DNA from: Palsa-360 sp963719875
GTDB lineage: Bacteria > Acidobacteriota > Terriglobia > Acidiferrales > UBA7541
NCBI GenBank assembly: GCA_963719875.1
Contig: CAVRDJ010000002.1
Coordinates: forward strand, 1,922,001 to 1,986,000
Direction: 5' to 3'
DNA: 64,000 nucleotides
Shown: positions 1 through 8,309 of the stretch, one piece after another
Layout: every line of letters starts with the position of its first letter
Numbering within the stretch: the stretch's first letter is position 1
Position numbers and translations under genes: made by a program
The notes under the pieces: model-generated
Seen by the model: only the letters and a program-made list of their open reading frames with translations
Told to the model about the DNA's origin: nothing
The model's database searches: none

Positions 1-1537
1 TGCTGCCCAATCGTTCAAACTCCTGTTCTTGAAGGACGCGCAGGAGCTTGGGCTGCAATTCGAGCGGGATATCGCCGACTTCATCGAGGAAAATTGTTCC
101 GCCGTGCGCGAGCTCGAACCGGCCTATGCGCTGGGCGATCGCTCCCGTGAAGGCGCCGCGCTCGTGTCCAAACAATTCCGATTCGAGCAGGCCGGTGGGA
201 ATCGCGGCACAATTGACTTTGACAAAGGTGCGTTCGCGCCGCGGACTTAAATTGTGAATCGCCCGGGCGATCAATTCCTTTCCAGTGCCTGTTTCCCCCG
301 TGATGAGAACGGTCGAGTCGGTCGGCGCCACGGTCTCCGCTTGCTTCAGCACGGCGCGCAGCGACGCACCTTCGCCGACGATTTCGTCGAAATTCATTTC
401 TGAGCGGATTTCGTCTTCGAGGTAGAGCTTTTCCTGCGCCAGTTTGTTTTTGAGCTCGGCGATTTCCTGAAAGGCGAGCGCGTTTTCCACGGCGATGGCT
501 ACCTGACCCGCGACCTGAACGAGCAGATCCACGTCGCCTTGCTGAAACGCGGCGTCGCGCAGGCTCGCCAGGCTAAGCGTGCCCAGAGCGCGATGGTGCG
601 AAATGAGCGGCATGCAAACGACGGATCGCACGCCTTCGGCCCGCATCAGGCGCGAGCTGGGGGAATCGAATTCTTCCATGGCGGCGCGGTCCAGAACCAG
701 CGGCTGGCGGGTGCGGAAGGCTTTTCCGGTCATGGAGCCATCGAGGGGGACGAGCATTTCCTCGCGGATCAGTCCTTTTCCTTGCGGGAAATCCAGCGCC
801 AGCACACGCATCTTGTTCGTCGCAGGCTCGAACAGGGCCAGGCTCGTGTATTCATGGTGGATCACCCGGCGCAGGGACGCCGAGATGGCGTTCAGAAGAT
901 CGTGCAGGGCGAGCTTGGAGACCACGGCATTATTCACTTCGAGCAAAACGCGCAGCCGGTCACGCTCCCGCGCCAGTTGCCGCTGGTAAGCCTGCGCGCT
1001 CTCGAAATTCAACACGTTGTCCACCGCGACGGCGACTTGTCTGGCGACCTGTTGCAGGAACGCGATTTCACTCTTGGTGTGCTGGTGCGTCGTGCTCCTC
1101 CCAAAACTCATGACGCCGAGCCGGCGCTGCGCCGTGGTCAGCGGGAGCGAGCAAACCGATTTCACGCCATTCTCACGCATGTTTTGCAACAAGGCCGCGA
1201 ATGGCGTTTCCTTTTCCAGGTCATCCAGAATAAAAGGCTGCTGCGTTTCCCAGACCCAGCCGGAAGGTGTTTGGCCGACCTGGAATTCGGTCCCCAGGCG
1301 GGTTTTCCGGGGCATCTCGGACTCGAGGATGTGCAGGCGCATAACGTTGCGCGCGGGATCATGAAGAATCAGGTTCAGGTATTCGAAGTTCACTACCCTG
1401 TGCAGGCGCTCCGCCAGTTCGTGAAACAGCTCGCCGAGGTCGCGGTGCTGGGAGATCGCTTCGGCCACCTCCAGGAGCGCCTGATGCTGCGCCTCCGGAG
1501 AAGCGCCGGCTAGTTCGCGCGTGGGGACATCGCTCAT
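1..1537 (-). CDS. sigma-54-dependent activator with two GAF domains (3' end cut by window edge)
   Basis: The frame is open from an ATG at 1537 down to base 1, giving about 512 residues without a stop, so the C-terminus lies outside the window. Residues about 20-175 and 190-340 read as two successive GAF sensor domains. An AAA+ domain begins near residue 365, with Walker A GETGTGKE near residue 412 and the sigma-54-contacting motif GAFTGA near residue 460. The visible end, LLRVLQEQEFERLGS, is typical of FhlA/NorR-type enhancer-binding proteins. Such proteins bind upstream enhancers and remodel RNA polymerase-sigma-54. A DNA-binding Fis-type HTH is expected beyond the edge but is not seen. The GAF ligand is unknown. 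An intact GAFTGA implies a working activator. Confidence 0.9.
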   Translation of the reverse strand, partial: MSDVPTRELAGASPEAQHQALLEVAEAISQHRDLGELFHELAERLHRVVNFEYLNLILHDPARNVMRLHILESEMPRKTRLGTEFQVGQTPSGWVWETQQPFILDDLEKETPFAALLQNMRENGVKSVCSLPLTTAQRRLGVMSFGRSTTHQHTKSEIAFLQQVARQVAVAVDNVLNFESAQAYQRQLARERDRLRVLLEVNNAVVSKLALHDLLNAISASLRRVIHHEYTSLALFEPATNKMRVLALDFPQGKGLIREEMLVPLDGSMTGKAFRTRQPLVLDRAAMEEFDSPSSRLMRAEGVRSVVCMPLISHHRALGTLSLASLRDAAFQQGDVDLLVQVAGQVAIAVENALAFQEIAELKNKLAQEKLYLEDEIRSEMNFDEIVGEGASLRAVLKQAETVAPTDSTVLITGETGTGKELIARAIHNLSPRRERTFVKVNCAAIPTGLLESELFGHERGAFTGAIAQRIGRFELAHGGTIFLDEVGDIPLELQPKLLRVLQEQEFERLGS

Positions 1538-1615
1538 AGGTCGGAGAATAGCACTCCGGTTCGCCGCGGCTCAACTCGCCGATGAATGCAAACCCCACTA
1601 GTGTTGGCAGGCCCA

Positions 1616-1687
1616 GTAGCGCGGGCTTCAGCCTGCGGGGTTTCGTCCATGCAAGGACTAACCCCCGCAGGCTGAAGCCCGCGCTAC
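1616..1687. repeat. BIME-like paired GTAG palindrome, family A
   Basis: GTAG, then a GGGCTTCAGCCTG-type hairpin, a spacer of about 25 bases, and the inverted copy ending CTAC. This is the commonest repeat family of the window (stem AGGCTTCAGCCT). It lies between two minus-strand genes. Confidence 0.85.
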
Positions 1688-1727
1688 TGGCGCCCTTTCG
1701 CGCTGGCTTTGAGAGATTCGGGCTCAG

Positions 1728-2375
1728 TTATTTCGGCAAGTTGGCGGGGTTGCGCACAACAGCAACGAGTTTTTGGATCTCCTCGCGGTAAGGCGCGAGG
1801 AATTTCTCATTCGCTCCATTGACGTCGCTCAATTGCTTTTCGAGAGGAGTCGGGGCGTGATCGGGGATAGGCGCGCCGCGATCGCGGGAGGCAGTGCCTG
1901 ACGCGGAATTTGGAACCACGGATTCAATAGCCTCGACGATGCCGCGGTATCTGCGGCCATCGAGCTTCATTTCGTCCGCGACAATCTGATCCATCGAAAT
2001 CGCCACGAGGTTTGCTCGTTCGAGTGTCTTCGCGTCTTCGCGGGTGGGGACGCGTCCGGAAGCGCTGCCGGCGATGATTTTTTTTGCCCCATCGAGCGCG
2101 GCTTGCTCCGTGGGCGAAAAATGTTGGACGCGGCCGGCCGCTGCGCGCATCACTTTCAGGTAGAGTTCCACATCTTCCTCCGTCAATGGATCGAGTTTTT
2201 GCTCGGTTTGCTGTTCCAGCGGAGGCTGGGCGAGTTTTGCTCCGGAAGAAGCGTTCGTAGCCTCGGCCCCTTCAGCGAGCGGCGCGGTTTCCTTGCGCTC
2301 GCAACCGCAGAAGGACGCCACAGCGGACAGCAACATGGCGAGGACGACCGTTCGAACGTGTTTCGACGCGTGCAT
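1728..2375 (-). CDS. predicted secreted protein or lipoprotein of unknown function
   Basis: I do not recognise the family. From the ATG at 2375 the 215-residue product starts MHASKHVRTVVLAML, a basic N-region and hydrophobic core followed by SFCGCE, which could be a poor lipobox. An upstream in-frame ATG at 2414 would place charged residues before the signal and seems less likely. The mature part is rich in Ala, Glu and Lys and predicted mainly helical, with LTEEDVELYLKVMRAAAGRV as a recognisable stretch. It probably acts outside the cytoplasmic membrane. No clear Shine-Dalgarno supports either start. It is convergent to nothing and divergent from argR. Confidence 0.65.
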   Translation of the reverse strand: MHASKHVRTVVLAMLLSAVASFCGCERKETAPLAEGAEATNASSGAKLAQPPLEQQTEQKLDPLTEEDVELYLKVMRAAAGRVQHFSPTEQAALDGAKKIIAGSASGRVPTREDAKTLERANLVAISMDQIVADEMKLDGRRYRGIVEAIESVVPNSASGTASRDRGAPIPDHAPTPLEKQLSDVNGANEKFLAPYREEIQKLVAVVRNPANLPK

Positions 2376-2477
2376 CGGAATGGTCCGGCGCGGGAATCTT
2401 ACGGCGCGGCGCATCGCGCGTCAATCCGGCGCATCGAATTCGAACAAGATTAAATTTTAAAAAAAATCAAAAAGGAA

Positions 2478-2507
2478 TTGACAGGGGTCCGAAGCGGCGC
2501 GCATAAT
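2478..2507 (+). promoter_or_regulatory. sigma-70 type promoter of the arginine operon
   Basis: A perfect -35 TTGACA (2478-2483) is followed after 18 bases by CATAAT (2502-2507), one mismatch from TATAAT. It lies directly before argR and the -10 box is inside the operator palindrome. Confidence 0.7.
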
Positions 2508-2532
2508 TATGCAAGTGGGTGCATAAAGTTAA
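2501..2532 (+). promoter_or_regulatory. ARG-box-like ArgR operator pair
   Basis: A perfect 12-bp palindrome GCATAATTATGC (2501-2512) resembles the core of known ARG boxes (TGAATAATTATTCA pattern). A second half-match, TGCATAA (2520-2526), follows with centres about 20 bp apart, close to the 21-bp spacing of paired ARG boxes. It covers the -10 box and the likely transcription start, which fits arginine-dependent autorepression of the operon by ArgR. Confidence 0.65.
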
Positions 2533-2539
2533 GTCGACC

Positions 2540-2995
2540 ATGGCACTGAACGTACACAAGCGGTTCCGGCAGGGAAAGATCCTGAAATTGGTCACCAGCG
2601 AACCCATTTCGAGCCAGGACGAGCTGCGGCGCAGGCTGTCGCACATGAAGGTCCGCGTGACCCAGGGGACGCTTTCGCGGGACATGTCCGAGCTGAAGCT
2701 GGTCAAGACCGCCTCGGGCTACAAGCCGCTCACCAACGGCGACGAAGCCGCGGCGCCGATGCCGCCGCTCGGCCGCGCCCTGCGCGAATTTCTCGTGGAC
2801 CTGCGCCCCGCGTTTAACTTGCTGGTGCTGAAGACGCCGCCCTCGGGAGCGCAACCGCTGGCCGCGGCGCTGGACGCCGAAAAATTCAAGGAAGTGGCCG
2901 GGACCATCGCCGGGGACGACACGGTCCTGGTCATCACGCCGTCGCGCCAGGCGCGCGCTGTCGTCCAGAAACGCATGGAGGATCTACTCCGATGA
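2540..2995 (+). CDS. argR: arginine repressor ArgR
   Basis: The 151-residue product has the two-domain ArgR layout. The N-terminal winged helix-turn-helix includes SQDELRRRL and VTQGTLSRDMSELKLVK (about residues 25-58). The C-terminal oligomerisation/arginine-binding domain covers about residues 75-150. ArgR hexamers with bound arginine repress arginine biosynthesis genes. I chose the ATG at 2540, which gives the usual 150-residue length. A GTG at 2519 would lie inside the operator and near the transcription start. The gene heads the arg operon and overlaps argC by four bases (ATGA), so the regulator is cotranscribed with its targets. Confidence 0.93.
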   Translation: MALNVHKRFRQGKILKLVTSEPISSQDELRRRLSHMKVRVTQGTLSRDMSELKLVKTASGYKPLTNGDEAAAPMPPLGRALREFLVDLRPAFNLLVLKTPPSGAQPLAAALDAEKFKEVAGTIAGDDTVLVITPSRQARAVVQKRMEDLLR

Positions 2996-4026
2996 ACGAC
3001 CCGCAACGGGTCGCCGTAGTCGGAGCGACGGGCTATGCAGGCTTCGAGCTGGCCCAGCTTCTCCTCCGGCACCCGAAAATTCAAAAGCCAACGTTCTACT
3101 TGCGTGAGAGCTCGGCGCACGTCAAGTGCCTCACCGAGATTTTTCCTCATCTGCGCGGCTGGGGCGAAGCGCCTTGCAAGACGTTTTCGGTCGATGCCGT
3201 GGCCGCGAGCGGAGCGGGCACGGTGTTTCTCGCGACGCCGCACGAAGCTTCGCTGGAAATCGTGCCGCAACTTTTGAACGCGGGCCTGCGCGTGGTGGAC
3301 CTGAGCGGCGCGTTCCGCTTCCACGATCCGGAAACGTTCGCGCACTGGTACAAATTGCCGGCCCCGCCGAAGAATTTGGCCGAAGAGGCCGTGTACGGTT
3401 TGCCGGAGCTTTATGCCGATCAATTGCCGGACGCGCGACTCGTCGCGAATCCCGGCTGCTATCCGACGAGCGTGATTCTCGGTCTGCGGCCGCTGGTGGA
3501 ATCGGGCTGGATCGCGGCTGAGCGCGGCATTGTGGCCGACTGCAAGTCCGGCGCGACGGGCGCGGGCAAGGAACCGAAGAAGGAACTGCACTTCGCCGAA
3601 GTGGACGAGAACCTGCGCGCCTACGGTTTGTTCTCGCACCGGCACACGCCGGAAGTGACCGACCACACGGGCATCGCGAGCGAAGACATCGTCTTCACCA
3701 CGCACCTTCTCCCGGTCGCGCGCGGCATCCTCTCGACTCTGTACGTGTGGTTTGCCGAGCCGCACACGGCGGAGGATGTCGAATCGCTGTATCGCGCGTT
3801 CTATGCGGACCGCCCCATGATGCGCCTCTGGCCGGCGGGAAAGCTGCCGGAGCTGCAGCATGTGGCGCACACGAATTTTTGCGATATCGGGTTTGCGCTC
3901 GATCCCGCGGGGCGGCGCCTCGCGGTCGTCAGTTGTCTTGACAATCTGGGCAAGGGCGCCGCGGGCCAGGCCGTACAAAACATGAATCTGATGATGGGAA
4001 TTGAGGAGGCTACAGGACTCCGATGA
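2992..4026 (+). CDS. argC: N-acetyl-gamma-glutamyl-phosphate reductase
   Basis: This enzyme makes N-acetylglutamate 5-semialdehyde from the acyl phosphate with NADPH, the third step of arginine synthesis. The 344-residue protein has the nucleotide-binding start VAVVGATGYAGFELAQLL (about residues 4-21) and the catalytic cysteine motif NPGCYPTSVILGL (near residue 153). GATGAGKEPK and HRHTPEV, typical of ArgC, follow. The ATG overlaps the argR stop and its own stop overlaps the argB start, so translation is probably coupled across the three genes. Confidence 0.97.
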   Translation: MNDPQRVAVVGATGYAGFELAQLLLRHPKIQKPTFYLRESSAHVKCLTEIFPHLRGWGEAPCKTFSVDAVAASGAGTVFLATPHEASLEIVPQLLNAGLRVVDLSGAFRFHDPETFAHWYKLPAPPKNLAEEAVYGLPELYADQLPDARLVANPGCYPTSVILGLRPLVESGWIAAERGIVADCKSGATGAGKEPKKELHFAEVDENLRAYGLFSHRHTPEVTDHTGIASEDIVFTTHLLPVARGILSTLYVWFAEPHTAEDVESLYRAFYADRPMMRLWPAGKLPELQHVAHTNFCDIGFALDPAGRRLAVVSCLDNLGKGAAGQAVQNMNLMMGIEEATGLR

Positions 4027-4841
4027 GATTCGTTGTCAAAGTTGCGGGAGCATTGCTCGATGATGCGGCGGCGATGGAAACGCTGGCGCGTCAGGTGTCG
4101 CAGCTTGCCCGCCAGGGAAATGAAATTCTGGTGGTGCACGGTGGCGGAAAAATGTTCACCGCCACGCTCAAGCGCATGGGAATTGAAAGCAAGTTCGTCA
4201 ACGGGCTGCGCGTGACCGACCGCGAAACGCGCGATGCTGCCGTGATGGTTCTCGGCGGCTTGCTGAACAAACGCCTCGCCGGCGCAATTTCGGCCGCGGG
4301 ACAGCCTGCTGTCGGCCTTTGCGCGTCCGATGCCGGCTGCTTCCTGGCCGAGCCGATGATGCATGACGAAGTGATCGGCGGGCTTGGTTTCGTCGGCTAC
4401 TTGACCGGGGTAAACCTGGAAATCCTCGAATCGTTTTGGAAGGCGGGCGTTGTGCCCGTGGCCTCTTGCATGGGCCTGGGCGCTGACGGCGAACTCTACA
4501 ACATTAATGCCGATCACATGGCGGCCGCGTGCGCCGAATACATTCATGCCGACCGGCTGATTTATCTCACCGACGTCGCAGGCGTCCTGGACGGCTCGAA
4601 GGTGCTCAAGGTCGTCTCGACGGCCGATGCCGAGGACATGATCCGCCAGAATAAAGTTTCGGGCGGAATGATTCTGAAGCTCGAAGCATGCAAGCGGGCG
4701 CTTTCCGCAGGGGTTTCGCAAGTGCGCATCGTCGGAGGCTCGGTCCCCAATGGATTGCTGGCCGCGGCGAACGGCGCGCGGTTTCCCGGAACACGCGTCA
4801 CTTCGGAGTTTCCCGCAAGCACCACCGGAGTGGTGCAGTGA
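4023..4841 (+). CDS. argB: acetylglutamate kinase
   Basis: This amino-acid kinase phosphorylates N-acetylglutamate with ATP. The 272-residue product shows VVHGGGKMFTATLKRMG (near residue 38), FVNGLRVTDRETRDAAVMVLGG and the nucleotide-site region LTDVAGVLDG followed by SGGMILKLEAC. It has no long N-terminal extension. Some ArgB enzymes with an extra N-terminal helix are arginine-inhibited, so feedback inhibition here is uncertain. The start overlaps argC by ATGA and the stop overlaps the argD start by GTGA. Confidence 0.96.
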   Translation: MRFVVKVAGALLDDAAAMETLARQVSQLARQGNEILVVHGGGKMFTATLKRMGIESKFVNGLRVTDRETRDAAVMVLGGLLNKRLAGAISAAGQPAVGLCASDAGCFLAEPMMHDEVIGGLGFVGYLTGVNLEILESFWKAGVVPVASCMGLGADGELYNINADHMAAACAEYIHADRLIYLTDVAGVLDGSKVLKVVSTADAEDMIRQNKVSGGMILKLEACKRALSAGVSQVRIVGGSVPNGLLAAANGARFPGTRVTSEFPASTTGVVQ

Positions 4842-6148
4842 AATCGCATTCCAAAAAATCGCGGAAGAAAACGGGTTCCTCTTCCGCCGCGCCAAATTCC
4901 GTCCTCAAAAACGTCTCGCGGCACTTGATGAACACGTACAAGCGTTCTGACATGATTTTCACGCACGGGCGCGGCTGCTACGTGTTCGATCAAACTGGGA
5001 AGAAGTATCTCGATTTTCTGGGCGGGATCGCGGTGAATGCGCTCGGATATTCCTACCCGGACCTGGTGAAAACGATCCGGCGCGAGGCGGGCCGCGCGGT
5101 TCACGTCTCGAACCTTTTTCACAATCCGTTTCAAGGGCCGCTGGCGGCGAAGCTTGCAAAGTGGTCGGGCATGGACCGCGCTTTTTTCACGAACAGCGGT
5201 TCCGAAGCTGTGGAAGGCGCGCTGAAACTCGCGCGCATCGCCGCAAAGAAAAAGCCTGGGGGGGCGGCGAAGACGCGCTTCCTGGCGCTCGAAAATTCCT
5301 TTCACGGACGCACCTTTGGCGCGCTTTCGATCACGCATACGGTGAAATACCGGGAACCGTTCGAGCCGCTCGTTCCTGGAGTGGACTTTGTCCGCCTCAA
5401 CGACGTCGCGGACCTCGAAGCCAAGTTCACGGATGAAGTGTGCGCCGTCATCATCGAGCCGATTCAGGGCGAGGGCGGAATTTATCCCGTCAGCAATGAA
5501 TTCTGGAAACGCGCCCGCGAACTTGCGGCGCAGCATGGCGCCGCGCTCATCGCCGACGAAATTCAATGCGGCCTCGGGCGCACGGGCAAGGCGTTTGCAT
5601 ACCAGCGCCTCGAGGGACTGCCGGACATCGTCATCGTCGCGAAGCCGCTCGCGGGCGGGCTCCCGCTTGGCGCGTTCCTCGCGCGCGAGGAATTTGCCGC
5701 GTCGTTTTCGCCCGGCCTCCATGGCTCCACGTTTGGCGGCGGACCGCTGACCTGCGCCACGGGCTTGACGTTCCTCGACACTGTCGAGCGGAAACATTTG
5801 CTCGCCAACGTCCGCGCGCGCGGCTCGGAGCTGAAAGCGGGCCTGAACAAGATGGCCGCGAAATTTGATTTCATCCGCGAAGTTCGCGGCGAAGGGCTCA
5901 TGATCGGCGTCGATCTGGGCGTCGAGGGCGCTCCGTACGTTGCCGAAGCTCTGAAGCAGGGCCTGCTCATCAACTGCACGCACGACCATATCCTGCGCCT
6001 GCTGCCGCCGTTTATTTTGACCGCGCAGCAGGTGAAGGAAGGTCTCTCGAAAATCGAATCGGTCCTTGCCAGGACCGAGCGGCCCGCCAAGTGGACGGCC
6101 GTACCCTCTACCCCTGCCGAAGCTCTGACGCTTGCGGTCGCGAGGTAA
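4838..6148 (+). CDS. argD: acetylornithine aminotransferase
   Basis: A class III PLP aminotransferase that converts N-acetylglutamate semialdehyde to N-acetylornithine using glutamate. I place the start at the GTG at 4838, which overlaps the argB stop (GTGA) and gives 436 residues. A longer in-frame reading from 4688 would run deep into argB. The first 25 residues are Lys/Ser-rich, and an ATG at 4928 is an alternative. Visible motifs are YLDFLGGIAVNALGY, NSGSEAVEGALKLAR, ENSFHGRTFGALS, IADEIQCGLGRTGK and VAKPLAGGLPLGAF, whose Lys binds PLP. It may also act as succinyldiaminopimelate aminotransferase, as in other bacteria. Confidence 0.95.
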   Translation: MKSHSKKSRKKTGSSSAAPNSVLKNVSRHLMNTYKRSDMIFTHGRGCYVFDQTGKKYLDFLGGIAVNALGYSYPDLVKTIRREAGRAVHVSNLFHNPFQGPLAAKLAKWSGMDRAFFTNSGSEAVEGALKLARIAAKKKPGGAAKTRFLALENSFHGRTFGALSITHTVKYREPFEPLVPGVDFVRLNDVADLEAKFTDEVCAVIIEPIQGEGGIYPVSNEFWKRARELAAQHGAALIADEIQCGLGRTGKAFAYQRLEGLPDIVIVAKPLAGGLPLGAFLAREEFAASFSPGLHGSTFGGGPLTCATGLTFLDTVERKHLLANVRARGSELKAGLNKMAAKFDFIREVRGEGLMIGVDLGVEGAPYVAEALKQGLLINCTHDHILRLLPPFILTAQQVKEGLSKIESVLARTERPAKWTAVPSTPAEALTLAVAR

Positions 6149-6150
6149 AC

Positions 6151-7104
6151 ATGAATGCGCAAGCCCAGGCCCAGAGCCAATCGTTGAGTCTTTCTTCCGA
6201 TCTACTGACCGGCGCCGAGTGGAGTGCCGCGCACGTCCAGGAATTGTTTCGCCTGGCCACGGACATCAAAGCGCATCCGGATCGCCACCAGTCCGCCCTG
6301 GCCGGCCGCTTCCTGGCGATGATTTTTGAAAAGCCGTCGCTGCGCACGCGCGTCACATTTGAAGTCGGCGTTGCCAGCATGGGCGGCACGGCGATTTATC
6401 TCGATCACGCGGATACGCATCTAGGGGACCGCGAATCGGTTCCCGATGTTGGGCGGTGCCTTTCGCGCTGGGTGCACGGAATCGTCGCGCGCGTTTTTTC
6501 GCAGGATGCGCTCGAAGTTCTGGCCGCGCATGCGAGCGTGCCGGTCATCAACGCGCTCTCGGATGTGTATCATCCGTGCCAGACGCTGTGCGATTTCTTC
6601 ACGATTGAGGAAAAATTCGGCTCCGCGCGCGGGTTGAAACTCGCCTACATCGGCGACGGCAACAATGTCTGCCATTCCTTGATGGTGGCCGGTGCGCGCG
6701 TCGGCGCGCACGTACGCATCGCGACGCCGGCGGGCTATGAGCCGGACGCAAAGATCCTCGCTGCGGCTCGGCGCTATGCGGCCACGACGCAAGGCACCAT
6801 CGAATTGTTCCGCGCACCCGAAGAAGCCGTCTCGGGCGCGCAGGGCGTCTACACGGACGTCTGGGCCAGCATGGGCCAGGAGAGCGAGACCGAATCGCGC
6901 GCAGTCATTTTCGCGCCGTATCAAGTCAATACCAAACTGATGTCCCAGGCCGCGCCCGACGCCGTGTTTCTCCATTGCCTTCCCGCGCATCGCGGCTCCG
7001 AAGTGACCGATGAGGTCATGGAGTCGCCGCGTTCCATCGTCTTCGACCAGGCGGAAAACCGTCTGCACGTGCAGAAAGCCATCCTGTTGATGCTCCTAAG
7101 CTGA
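6151..7104 (+). CDS. argF: ornithine carbamoyltransferase
   Basis: It makes citrulline from ornithine and carbamoyl phosphate. The 317-residue product has the carbamoyl-phosphate motif FEKPSLRTRVTFE (S-x-R-T-R, near residue 53), HPCQTLCDF and the ornithine/catalytic motif HCLPAHRG (near residue 272). The ATG at 6151, two bases after the argD stop, is preferred over an upstream in-frame ATG inside argD. A Gln/Ser/Ala-rich head (AQAQAQSQSLSLSS) precedes the conserved fold. No carbamoyl-phosphate synthase genes lie in the window. Confidence 0.95.
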   Translation: MNAQAQAQSQSLSLSSDLLTGAEWSAAHVQELFRLATDIKAHPDRHQSALAGRFLAMIFEKPSLRTRVTFEVGVASMGGTAIYLDHADTHLGDRESVPDVGRCLSRWVHGIVARVFSQDALEVLAAHASVPVINALSDVYHPCQTLCDFFTIEEKFGSARGLKLAYIGDGNNVCHSLMVAGARVGAHVRIATPAGYEPDAKILAAARRYAATTQGTIELFRAPEEAVSGAQGVYTDVWASMGQESETESRAVIFAPYQVNTKLMSQAAPDAVFLHCLPAHRGSEVTDEVMESPRSIVFDQAENRLHVQKAILLMLLS

Positions 7105-7115
7105 AAGGACAATCG

Positions 7116-8309
7116 GTGCCAAAGAAAGTAGTTCTGGCCTATTCGGGCGGACTCGATACGTCAATCATTATTCCCTGGCTGAAGGAAACCTACGCCTGCG
7201 AAGTGATCGCCATGATCGGCGATGTCGGCCAGCAGGAAGATCTGAAAGCCGCCAAGCGCAAAGCGCTGGCGACGGGCGCCTCTTCGGCGACGATTGAAGA
7301 TTTGCGCGAAGAATTCTTGACAGAGTACGTCTGGCCGACGCTGCGCGCGGGCGCGGTGTACGAACACAAATACTTGCTCGGCACTTCGATGGCGCGCCCC
7401 GTACTCGCCAAGCGGCAAGCGGAAATCGCTCTCGAAACCGGCGCCGACGCCGTCGCGCACGGCTGCACGGGCAAAGGCAACGACCAGGTGCGCTTCGAGC
7501 TGGCGTACAAAGCCATCGCACCGAAAGTAAAAATTATCGCGCCGTGGCGCGAGTGGACCATCAACTCGCGCGAGGATGCCATCACCTACGCGAACGCGCA
7601 TAAAATTCCCGTCGAACAGACCAAGGCGAACATTTATTCGCGCGACCGCAATATCTGGCACTTGAGCCATGAAGGCGGAGTACTCGAAGATCCCGCGAAC
7701 GAACCCGAGGAAGCGATGTGGCAGTGGATCGCTTCGCCGGAGAAAGCGCCGAACAAGCCGGCGCAGGTTGAGATCGGATTCGATGCCGGCACGCCAGTGT
7801 CGGTGAACGGCAAGAAACGATCCGCGGTTGCGCTGCTCGATGAGCTGAACGAAATCGCGGCGGAGCACGGCGTCGGGCGCATCGACCTCGTCGAAAATCG
7901 GCTGGTCGGCATCAAGTCGCGCGGCGCGTATGAAACGCCGGGGGGCACGCTGCTGGTCGCTGCGCATCGCGAACTCGAAACGCTGTGCCTGGACCGCGAA
8001 ACTGCGCACTACTCGGAGACGCTCTCGCTGCGCTACGCCGAACTCGTTTACTACGGCGCGTGGTTCACGCCGCAGCGCGAAGCGCTTGACGCCTATTTCA
8101 CCGAGGCGCAGAGGCGCGTGACCGGCACGGTCGGACTGAAGCTCTACAAAGGCAACGTCTCCGTCACGAAACGCGTCTCGCCCTATTCGCTTTATAGAAA
8201 AGGCCTCGCGAGCTTTGCCATGACGGGCTACAACCCGAAGGACGCCGAGGGCTTCATCAATTTGTTTGCGCTGCCGGTGACCATTCCGGAGGAAGCGAAA
8301 GTCAAGTGA
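7116..8309 (+). CDS. argG: argininosuccinate synthase
   Basis: It condenses citrulline and aspartate using ATP. The 397-residue product begins with the N-type ATP pyrophosphatase P-loop VVLAYSGGLDTSIIIPWL (residues 4-21). It has the family signature GCTGKGNDQVRFELAY and the C-terminal YYGAWFTPQREALD. The start codon is GTG at 7116, preceded by AAAGGA at 7104-7109. The gap to argF is 11 bases and the stop overlaps the argH GTG start. Length is usual for the bacterial short form. Confidence 0.97.
   Translation: MPKKVVLAYSGGLDTSIIIPWLKETYACEVIAMIGDVGQQEDLKAAKRKALATGASSATIEDLREEFLTEYVWPTLRAGAVYEHKYLLGTSMARPVLAKRQAEIALETGADAVAHGCTGKGNDQVRFELAYKAIAPKVKIIAPWREWTINSREDAITYANAHKIPVEQTKANIYSRDRNIWHLSHEGGVLEDPANEPEEAMWQWIASPEKAPNKPAQVEIGFDAGTPVSVNGKKRSAVALLDELNEIAAEHGVGRIDLVENRLVGIKSRGAYETPGGTLLVAAHRELETLCLDRETAHYSETLSLRYAELVYYGAWFTPQREALDAYFTEAQRRVTGTVGLKLYKGNVSVTKRVSPYSLYRKGLASFAMTGYNPKDAEGFINLFALPVTIPEEAKVK

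Noticed and set aside
539..1513. Long plus-strand open frame of 324 codons
   Set aside because: It is antisense to the GAF/AAA+ activator, whose minus-strand frame has recognisable motifs throughout; the plus-strand residues are Arg/Gln-rich shadow sequence.
2519..2539. GTG start for argR at 2519
   Set aside because: It would place the start codon within the operator and next to the predicted transcription start; the ATG at 2540 gives normal ArgR length.
2719..3978. Minus-strand open frame of 419 codons over argR-argC
   Set aside because: It has no family features and lies opposite argC with its clear catalytic motifs; high GC creates long antisense frames.
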